From an uncultured Eubacteriales bacterium (GTDB lineage Bacteria; Bacillota; Clostridia; Christensenellales; Aristaeellaceae), in assembly GCA_902764915.1 (NCBI GenBank), contig CACWXY010000025.1, positions 1 to 46,745 of the forward strand: a stretch of 46,745 nucleotides of DNA. The letters are read 5' to 3'. Below are positions 1-6,714 of the stretch, piece after piece; position 1 is the first letter of the stretch, and the number at the start of each line of letters is the position of its first letter. The notes under the pieces are model-generated. The model had not been told where the DNA came from. It worked only from the letters and a program-made list of their open reading frames with translations, and made no database searches. Both the position numbers and the translations under genes were made by a program.

Positions 1-540
1 GAAACTCAAGGGATGTATATGCTCATGTATAAGAGCTTTCATTCCTTGAGTTATATTTGCTTTGGTCTCTTCTTATTTTGTTTCGTGAAATCGCCCTGTG
101 ATTTATCGAGGCGTTTGATAACCAAATAGCTGCTGTTCACGCCTCTGCCAATAAAAGGCGCAAAGAGAGAAAATCATACCTGCTACCAAGGCGCGCTTTT
201 CTTAGATTTGAGATATACTCTGTTCGAATGTTATGGATCAGTTTGCTCAATACTGAATTTGGCATAAACGTGAGCAGCAACGGGCACAACACAAATTGAC
301 GACGATAAAGAGCTCAGGTGTGTTTTGATTCAAACGCTCCTGAGCTCTTTTCTCCTCGGATTATGACTCATCTTCGAAACTTCCGCTAGAAAGAACAGGT
401 TTTCAAGGTGCAAACAATGTCAAGCTTTTAACTGTCCAGAACCATATGAAGTACCTATGACAGCGTGTTATAAGCCGCCTGAGATTATTCTTGTGTTTTC
501 TTAACAAAGGCAACACAGCTTTCCTGATTTCCCTATTTCT
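1..540. other. Left-edge non-coding region
   Basis: No convincing complete gene. The first 300 bases look richer in A and T than the rest of the window. On the minus strand a 40-codon open stretch (173 down to 51, ending in TAA) reads like a protein C-terminus, with a hydrophobic start and a Lys/Arg-rich end. It is preceded in frame by a stop codon and has no ribosome binding site, so it may be a gene remnant. A 9-base inverted repeat (3-11 and 44-52) brackets the first 50 bases. The hairpin at 307-356 is listed separately. Nothing is seen between 357 and 540. Confidence 0.5.
307..356 (+). terminator. Strong hairpin terminator near the left edge
   Basis: A 12-base perfect stem (308-319 with 339-350, AAAGAGCTCAGG / CCTGAGCTCTTT) continues inward through a T-T mismatch into a second 6-base stem. 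It ends in a T-rich tail (CTCTTTTCTCC). It probably ends a transcript that enters from the left of the window. The AAAGAG on the other arm could let it work in both directions. Confidence 0.7.
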
Positions 541-1527
541 TTATTGCAATGCCTTTTCGATTGCCTGCAGCTCTTCCTGCGTAAATGGAGCAGCATGTAC
601 AACCTCACAGTTGTCTGCAACCTGTTCCGGACGGCTGGCACCAATCAACGCAGAAGTTACCACAGAATCCCGCAGCACCCACTGAAGTGCCATCTGATGA
701 AGTTTCTGCCCCCGTGCATCCGCAATCTCTTTCAACGTCCGGATTCTGCGCAGGGTTTCCTCGGTCAGACTTTCCTTTCGCAGGAAGCGCGGATCCTTAG
801 AAATACGGGAATCCTCAGGAATTCCATTCAGATATTTTCCGGTCAGAAGACCACCAGCAAGGGGTGCAAACACAATACATCCAATCTTCTTTTCCCGCAG
901 TACATCCGTAAGCCCGTCCTCAATCCAGCGATCCAGCATATTATATTTCGGCTGATGAATCAGGCAGGGCGTCCCAAGCTCAGACAGAATTTCTGCGGCG
1001 TGTCGAGCCTCCGCTGGCTTGTAGTTGGAAATACCGACATACAACGCTTTGCCGCTGCGAACGATATGATCCAGAGCACTCATGGTCTCCTCAAGCGGTG
1101 TCTCCGGATCTGGACGGTGATGATAGAACACATCCACATAGTCAAGATGCATGCGTTTCAGGCTCTGATCCAGACTGGAAATCAGATACTTCCTACTGCC
1201 GAAGTTCCCATAAGGACCTTCCCACATGTCATAGCCAGCCTTGGTGGAAATGAAAAGCTCATCTCGATGGGTATGCCAGTCCTGATCCATATGCCGCCCA
1301 AAATTGCGCTCTGCTTCGCCGTAAGGCGGACCGTAATTGTTGGCCAGATCAAAGTGAACAATGCCATGATCAAAAGCGGTGCGCAGAATCTGCTGCTGTG
1401 TCCCATAGGGTGTAATGTCCCCGAAATTATGCCACAGTCCCAGTGACAGAATCGGCAGCTTAACTCCGCTGTTTCCGCAGCGTCTGTATTCCATGTTCTC
1501 ATATCGTGATTCATTCGGCTGGTACAT
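541..1527 (-). CDS. Aldo/keto reductase, YghZ/Gpr-type
   Basis: A 328-residue NADPH-dependent aldo/keto reductase of the AKR family, closest by memory to E. coli YghZ (L-glyceraldehyde 3-phosphate reductase). Visible motifs are FDLANNYGPPYGEAE (Asp and Tyr of the catalytic tetrad), STKAGYDMW (Lys), VDVFYHHRPDPETPLEET (His), GISNYKP, and the C-terminal nucleotide-binding LIGASRPEQVADN. The ATG at 1527 is chosen because a GGAGGTGG site precedes it. That site lies inside the last codons of the upstream GH112 gene, and the two frames overlap by 17 bases, so translation is probably coupled. The pairing suggests reduction of a sugar-derived aldehyde released in the same pathway, but that is inference. 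No clear terminator is seen after the stop. Confidence 0.9.
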   Translation of the reverse strand: MYQPNESRYENMEYRRCGNSGVKLPILSLGLWHNFGDITPYGTQQQILRTAFDHGIVHFDLANNYGPPYGEAERNFGRHMDQDWHTHRDELFISTKAGYDMWEGPYGNFGSRKYLISSLDQSLKRMHLDYVDVFYHHRPDPETPLEETMSALDHIVRSGKALYVGISNYKPAEARHAAEILSELGTPCLIHQPKYNMLDRWIEDGLTDVLREKKIGCIVFAPLAGGLLTGKYLNGIPEDSRISKDPRFLRKESLTEETLRRIRTLKEIADARGQKLHQMALQWVLRDSVVTSALIGASRPEQVADNCEVVHAAPFTQEELQAIEKALQ

Positions 1528-3676
1528 GTTCCACCTCCACAAATACAGTTCTTTCGCCAGGCAGGGAAATCTTTGTTTCTCCAAAAGGTCCCTCGATAAC
1601 CGTCTCGACACTTTCCCGACTGTTGTTCATAACCACGAGTGTATGGCTCTTCGCAAAGTACGCACTTTCGAGTCTCGGATCAGACGGCCATGCCACACTG
1701 AGCCCCTGCGTATTCGTCAGCATCATCAGCATTTCCAGAAGCATCCGTGCACTGGCTGCACTATAGTGCATGCCGCCCATATAAACTGCTTTTCCCTGTC
1801 CAAAGGAATGCATGGTCAGCACGGGCACCCCTTCTTTTTCCAGAAGAACCTGCGTCTGCGGATCTGTAAGACGTACCCCCGCTGTCACGGGGATATCTTT
1901 CTCCGCAATCGCAAAGTCGCAAGGAGAGACAGTATATGCCCATGGAGCGTGGCATGCGTATTCGCCTTTGTCCACATCCACGCCAAATACATGTGCCAGT
2001 TTCAGACGGGTGTCCCCGCCAGCGCATGCAGAAGGCTCCCCTGCACCGATAATGGAACCGCCTTCATAGACATAAGCCGTCAGTTTTTCTACGATCTCCG
2101 GATCCTTCCAAGCATCACCGCCGCACCAGGCGTCGCCTTCCCGGCCGGCTGTAATGACAACATCCACCCCGTCCAAAGCGCCTTTTCTCACATCATCAAA
2201 GTTCAGGAAGCTGACCTCTACAGGCAGTCCGGCCAGTGCTTCATTGATGTGAATCAGCGTATGCATATCCGTCTCATGGAAGTGTCCCGACAGGGTCCAG
2301 GAGCGAAGCCTGCCCCAGAAATGCAGAACACCCACGCGTATCGGCAGCACTTCCGGTGCGCCTTGTGCATGCAGTGCTTTCAGGCGGCGGAAAACAACAC
2401 CCATATCCGCAATCGCATCCACAAAGGCGGGATAACCCTGTGTCAGATGCAGATACCCTCCCAGACCAATCCGATCCACACTTTGTCTTGCCAGGGCCCG
2501 ACGCACATGCAGCCAGTAATCCATGGCATCCCGTTCCGGTCTCCCGCCTTCAGAAAAGGTAGGAAGTCCGCCCAAACCCACCGGGAACAGATAAGGATGG
2601 AAACGCAGTTCATGAACCGGCACATCCACGCCCGCGCACAGACGGCACTCAAACCCGGAAAACACGCACTTGATCAGCCCGTCAAAGCCCACCGAAGCAA
2701 AGTAGGGACCATATGGTTCCATTCCCACCCAGCTGTCATCATAAAACACATAGGCTTCCTTATGATAGCTGTGGATGATATCCACCAGTTCCCTGGCTTT
2801 TTCCGCCACAAACTGCTGAATCATATCCATATAGTCAAGCTTCGGCCTCGTTGCCGGACGATGCGTAGCCTGCAGTTTTCCGCCCTGTATAAAATCTTCC
2901 GCCGTCAGGCGATAACCATAGCGGGCATGGAAAGCATCCAGTGCATCCGGACTGACTGTAAAATCATAGCTGGCCCAGTCTACAAACCGGCTGCGCCGCC
3001 GCATATCACTTCCGAAAATCCAGACAAAGTTATAAAACAGGGAAGTCAGGCGGATGACATTGGTCTGCGGATTATCCTCGCACCATTTCTTCAGATAATC
3101 CTTCAGGTACGCCCATGCCAGCGGATTCCTCGGATCAAGCTGCCGCAGGTGCTCCGTGGTCCAGTGGTTTGTGGTATGGTTGTACATGTTGATTTCTTCC
3201 CAGATCCGGTAGCACAGGAAAGATGCTGTGTAGCGGTGATATGCCCTGGCTTCCTTTACCGTAATCGTTCCATGGGCATACGACCAGTTTTCTCTTGGCA
3301 CAAGTGCGTTGGCTGTCCGGTCCCAGACCTCCCAGTAAGCTATCGAGGCTTCGCTCTCATTGAGCATGAACTGTTCCGCAAAATAGCCTTTCAGAAGATC
3401 TATCGTCAGCGTATCGCCTTCCGCGATCACGGCATCAGAACAGAGAAATGTCTGCTGCTGCGTTTCTGGGTGTGCAAGGGCAAAAGCATTATGCTCCCGT
3501 ATAATGCAGATTGTGGAATAGATCCGATACCCAGCTTCCACAATTTCCGGAGAAAGTTTGGTGCCGTCACTGTCACGTATGACATCAGCACCCCATTTCC
3601 TGGCCAGTTCCAGTGTCAGCTTTTCATAGCCCGCTTCCCCTGGAAGGGTAAAGCCGCCTGTGCGATAGTCTTCCAT
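1511..3676 (-). CDS. GH112 galactosyl phosphorylase (lacto-N-biose / galacto-N-biose type)
   Basis: A 721-residue cytoplasmic phosphorylase of glycoside hydrolase family 112. This family cleaves beta-1,3-galactosyl-N-acetylhexosamine (or galactosyl-rhamnose) with phosphate to give galactose 1-phosphate. Family features are the N-terminal GGFTLPGEAGYE, KWGADVIRDSDGTKL (residues 28-41), YWEVWDR, MYNHTTNHW, SPQT-like DNPQTNVIRLTSLFY, and FYDDSWVGMEPYG, whose Asp314 matches the catalytic acid of the Bifidobacterium enzyme as I remember it. A C-terminal Rossmann-like part (SIIGAGEPSA) and a small beta domain follow. The ATG at 3676 has a GGAGGCGG site. The frame stays open upstream to 4162, but that extension is basic and unlike the family. 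Substrate (N-acetylhexosamine or rhamnose) cannot be decided from sequence. It forms an operon with the aldo/keto reductase. Confidence 0.9.
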   Translation of the reverse strand: MEDYRTGGFTLPGEAGYEKLTLELARKWGADVIRDSDGTKLSPEIVEAGYRIYSTICIIREHNAFALAHPETQQQTFLCSDAVIAEGDTLTIDLLKGYFAEQFMLNESEASIAYWEVWDRTANALVPRENWSYAHGTITVKEARAYHRYTASFLCYRIWEEINMYNHTTNHWTTEHLRQLDPRNPLAWAYLKDYLKKWCEDNPQTNVIRLTSLFYNFVWIFGSDMRRRSRFVDWASYDFTVSPDALDAFHARYGYRLTAEDFIQGGKLQATHRPATRPKLDYMDMIQQFVAEKARELVDIIHSYHKEAYVFYDDSWVGMEPYGPYFASVGFDGLIKCVFSGFECRLCAGVDVPVHELRFHPYLFPVGLGGLPTFSEGGRPERDAMDYWLHVRRALARQSVDRIGLGGYLHLTQGYPAFVDAIADMGVVFRRLKALHAQGAPEVLPIRVGVLHFWGRLRSWTLSGHFHETDMHTLIHINEALAGLPVEVSFLNFDDVRKGALDGVDVVITAGREGDAWCGGDAWKDPEIVEKLTAYVYEGGSIIGAGEPSACAGGDTRLKLAHVFGVDVDKGEYACHAPWAYTVSPCDFAIAEKDIPVTAGVRLTDPQTQVLLEKEGVPVLTMHSFGQGKAVYMGGMHYSAASARMLLEMLMMLTNTQGLSVAWPSDPRLESAYFAKSHTLVVMNNSRESVETVIEGPFGETKISLPGERTVFVEVEHVPAE

Positions 3677-3767
3677 TCGACCGCCTCCAGTTCCTGTCAA
3701 TTCGCAGCCAGTGCCTGTCCATAGACCGGATAAGTACACATCCCTGCGAACCATATATCTGAAAGCA

Positions 3768-3796
3768 AGGATACCCTCTCCCTCTCTTCCCGTCAA
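3768..3796 (-). promoter_or_regulatory. Candidate promoter of the GH112-AKR operon
   Basis: On the minus strand TTGACG (3796-3791) and TATCCT (3773-3768) are separated by 17 bases. The -35 is 5/6 and the -10 4/6 to the consensus. The leader to the GH112 start would be about 85 bases. Confidence 0.4.
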
Positions 3797-4062
3797 GCGC
3801 AAAACCGATCTTCTTTCCGGCAGATTCTGCCATATGCATCCGTACGTCAATGCTGCCCCGTATCCTTCACGCTTTTCGGCAGCACATTTTCTTTCCTTTT
3901 TCTCCTCTCTGCATGAACGCCTCCAGTCCTCGCATTCATGTATGCATCCTTCTCTGTCGTTTCTTCCTTTTATTATGTCAGTCACGGAGGAAACGCTCCG
4001 AACTGTCACCTTTTTTTCCCTTCTCGCATTCGTTCCTCTGCTCCCACTTGCCGCAAGAAGCC

Positions 4063-4090
4063 TTGCATTTCCTTTCTGTTTCCTTATACT
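4063..4090 (+). promoter_or_regulatory. Candidate promoter of the SH3/C39 gene
   Basis: TTGCAT (4063-4068) and TATACT (4085-4090) with 16-base spacing lie about 75 bases before the chosen ATG. Confidence 0.5.
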
Positions 4091-4166
4091 CATTCTTTGA
4101 CTGCAGCACCGGCATTTGCCTGCAGGCTCCCTGATGGATGCAGTGACGCATTCCATCCGCATACAT

Positions 4167-6002
4167 ATGAAATTCCGGAAGAAGGTGTGTTCTATTCGCC
4201 GTTATTGTTTCCTTTTGCTGTGCCTGTGCGTTCTTTCCGTGTTACCCTCTGCACTGGCTTTTCCCGCACGGGTCTCCACCCCTGGCGGAAAGGTAAACAT
4301 GCGAAAGACGGAAGATGAAAAGGCCAAGATCGTGGCCCGCATTCCCAATCACGAGCTTCTTGATGTGGAAGAGTCCGGTGTTACCTGGTCGCGTGTAACA
4401 TATAAGGGACAAACCGGGTATCTGAAAACCGAGTATCTTCTGCTGCCGTCTGCGCTTCCGGGACAGACTGTGTATCCGGATACGGATGGCGTATACGTAT
4501 ATACCACGCCGGACACGGACAGTTCAGTCTGCGGCATGCTCTCGTGTCTTGACCCGGTTCTGGTCGATGAAGCCGGAGAAGAATGGCTGCTCATCAGAAG
4601 CGCATCACTCACTGGATATGTCTCCGTCAAAGGCTTTTCATGGCAGTCCGCCGTTGCGAGAGACAAACCCTCTTTTATTCCTCTTGACGGCATACTTCAG
4701 CAGCAAGCGGTTCTGCGCCTTCCCAGCGGGAATACACTGGAAATGGCTCCCGGTACCAGGCTGAGACTGTATTCCATTTCAGGGGATACCTGTCTGGCCA
4801 GCATCAACAGTCTTCTCGGAGAGCTCCCCTGCACGTGCATTACCATAACCATTCCTGATGACGCCATCGGAATAGCCCCTGAAAACGTTACTGCCAAAGC
4901 CACGCAGGCACTGAAAAAGCAGTATAAGGCTTTTGCCAAAACAACCCTCTTCCCTCTGTATCTGCCCTATGGTGACAACAGCGGCATGGTTCTCTACCTG
5001 AACGAGGACGATCAGGTACTTTACGGTACAATGGTGCAGGCAGACACAGGAAAAGTTCTGCTGGCCCAGTCTTATTCATCCTTTGCCCTGCCAGTTGAGG
5101 AAAAGGACTTTCTCCCCTATGGAGAAGTCCGCCTTACCCTCTCTGCGAAGGAAATGCAGGCAGGTGATGTGCTGACCATGGATGTGCAGGCCTGGACTGA
5201 CGCAAACTGCCGCTGGTCTGTAGTATGGAACGGAAAAGATGTATTTCCACCGCGTGACAGTTCCCGTTTTTCCGCAGCTTTCCGGCCCCGACAAGGTGGT
5301 GAATACACTGTATCCATTACTGTCACAGACGAGCAGGGATATGCGGTCTCACAGGCACAGAATTTTACCGTTTCTGAAGCAGCGCTGTCCCAGCCTCCGG
5401 TCCCCGTCTACAGTCAGAAAGACGGATGGTGGGAAGATAAGACTTACCGTAAAAGTGATCTGGAGCAGAGCGGCTGCGCCATCTTCACGCTTTCCCACGC
5501 GCTCTACCGTATGGGCTGGGATTCTGATGATATCCTGCCAGAAAACCTCGCCCGCACCTACGCTCTCTGTCTGACCGTGGATGGCACCAATAATGCGCGC
5601 CTGATTACAGAGGCTGCCAGCGATTACGGGTTTACGACACGCAAAACACTCTACACCGACCCCGACGAGATCCGCTCCTTACTGCTGCAGGGAGCGATGT
5701 TTTCCTTTTCTATTGCCAGGGGACATATTGCACTGGTGGAAGGTCTCACGGAAGATCCGACGCTGGTCCGTATCGTCGACTCAGCCCCCAGTGCTACCTA
5801 TGAGCGGATAACCGGTTCCAGCCTGTATTACGAAAAGCAGACCGGAGTCTACCGCATTGCACGTACGCTGGACGCAATTCCTGGCGCGCTGTGGTATCCG
5901 GAAACGGATATGTACGGCGGTCTTACCTATGCCCTTCCGCTGACCTATGTTGCCAAGCGCGGTGCACGCCTGATCCAGCTGAAAAATGACACGATTCCGT
6001 GA
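4167..6002 (+). CDS. Secreted SH3b-repeat protein with C39-like peptidase domain
   Basis: A 611-residue predicted exported protein. A basic start is followed by a hydrophobic signal segment (about residues 12-32, ending SALAFPA). Two bacterial SH3-like modules follow (about 33-92, with GGKVNMRKTEDEKAKIVARIP; and about 98-155). A mixed middle part contains a PKD/Ig-like stretch near 330-420. The C-terminal 200 residues look like a C39-type cysteine peptidase or papain-fold domain: PVPVYSQKDGWWED, then LEQSGCAIFTLSHAL carrying the likely catalytic Cys, then ARGHIALVEGL (His) and VRIVDSAP (Asp). SH3b domains usually bind peptidoglycan, so a cell-wall or peptide-processing role is likely, but the substrate is unknown. 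ATG 4167 is preferred because it gives a normal signal peptide; ATG 4134 and TTG 4116 are in-frame alternatives. No clear Shine-Dalgarno site is seen. Confidence 0.8.
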   Translation: MKFRKKVCSIRRYCFLLLCLCVLSVLPSALAFPARVSTPGGKVNMRKTEDEKAKIVARIPNHELLDVEESGVTWSRVTYKGQTGYLKTEYLLLPSALPGQTVYPDTDGVYVYTTPDTDSSVCGMLSCLDPVLVDEAGEEWLLIRSASLTGYVSVKGFSWQSAVARDKPSFIPLDGILQQQAVLRLPSGNTLEMAPGTRLRLYSISGDTCLASINSLLGELPCTCITITIPDDAIGIAPENVTAKATQALKKQYKAFAKTTLFPLYLPYGDNSGMVLYLNEDDQVLYGTMVQADTGKVLLAQSYSSFALPVEEKDFLPYGEVRLTLSAKEMQAGDVLTMDVQAWTDANCRWSVVWNGKDVFPPRDSSRFSAAFRPRQGGEYTVSITVTDEQGYAVSQAQNFTVSEAALSQPPVPVYSQKDGWWEDKTYRKSDLEQSGCAIFTLSHALYRMGWDSDDILPENLARTYALCLTVDGTNNARLITEAASDYGFTTRKTLYTDPDEIRSLLLQGAMFSFSIARGHIALVEGLTEDPTLVRIVDSAPSATYERITGSSLYYEKQTGVYRIARTLDAIPGALWYPETDMYGGLTYALPLTYVAKRGARLIQLKNDTIP

Positions 6003-6709
6003 GTATGGCACATTTCTATCTGCCGGCATGCTTGTTCCTGATGCATGCCGGCTTATTCATGTTCATTCATACCATATTCTGTCCGGTCTCTGCGGATAAA
6101 CTGACTATGATGCATTTCCGCTGTCTTGTGCATATGATTGGCTGAATCGGGAGTTCCTTCTGCCAGGCATCCGTATTGCATGCCCAGCAATGCACAGACT
6201 TCGGTTTTGCGCAGTTGCCGCAGTTTCCCGTTCAGCACGGCTTGTCCCGGCATGTCGCGGCCTGCAGTCACGAATTCGCAATGGTCCCTCACCGGGCTTT
6301 CGTCGCGTGAACACCTACAACCGACCCTCGTCTGTTCATTGCATAACGGCATGCGTTGCTATCTCCTCGACTGCTTCGCAGAAGCAGGTATGTTCTCCGT
6401 ACTATACAGTCTTCTTTGTCTGGATACTTGCCAATATCTGAAGAAAACCGCCGTGCGCTTTCTTCATTTCCTTTAGTTTTCCTTGCCTACGGGATGTTCC
6501 GGCTACTCTGCCTGTTCTTCCAGGCAATGCTTGCAGAATAGGCGATGCCGTTTTTTTCCCAGTCATCTGACTTTTATCTGCTATGCACCTTTATGCCAAC
6601 GTAAAGGGGATCACGATTTTTCCCATATGACACAGCGCCTTTCCGAATGCTGCATGGCTGTTCTCCGGACTGGAAAGCATGAAAAACGGGGTGAAATCCA
6701 CCCCGTTTT
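6003..6709. other. Intergenic region between converging genes, no gene seen
   Basis: Apart from the two terminators at its ends this 707-base stretch holds only short open frames on both strands (at most about 110 codons). None has a ribosome binding site or recognisable protein motif. I see no RNA gene or repeat. Confidence 0.5.
6022..6057 (+). terminator. Terminator after the SH3/C39 gene
   Basis: A perfect 10-base stem (6022-6031 GCCGGCATGC with 6043-6052 GCATGCCGGC), an 11-base loop and a short T-rich tail lie 19 bases after the stop codon. Confidence 0.6.
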
Positions 6710-6714
6710 TCATG
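6678..6714. terminator. Bidirectional terminator at the GH2 gene end
   Basis: A perfect 16-base stem (6678-6693 with 6699-6714) has a 5-base loop. On the minus strand it reads AAAACGGGGTG...CACCCCGTTTTT directly after the GH2 stop codon (6712-6710), which itself lies in the outer part of the stem. The AAAAA/TTTTT arms allow termination on both strands. Confidence 0.85.

Larger units (their letters stand above)
3677..4166. other. Divergent intergenic region between GH112 and the SH3/C39 gene
   Basis: A 490-base gap between divergent genes. It is strongly pyrimidine-rich on the plus strand between about 3880 and 4080. It contains one candidate promoter in each direction, listed separately. Short open frames occur in it, but none has a ribosome binding site or a protein-like composition. 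Confidence 0.6.

Noticed and set aside
1415-3724. Plus-strand open frame of about 770 codons antisense to the GH112 gene
   Set aside because: Composition is His/Cys/Arg-rich as expected for an antisense frame of a GC-skewed gene, it shows no known domain, and the minus-strand GH112 and AKR motifs are unambiguous.
3677-4162. Upstream extension of the GH112 frame to 4162
   Set aside because: The extra 162 residues are Arg/Lys/Cys-rich and unlike GH112 N-termini, while ATG 3676 has a good ribosome binding site and a family-like start.
6053-6476. Overlapping plus and minus open frames of about 100 codons between the SH3/C39 and GH2 genes
   Set aside because: Neither has a ribosome binding site or protein-like hydrophobicity pattern.
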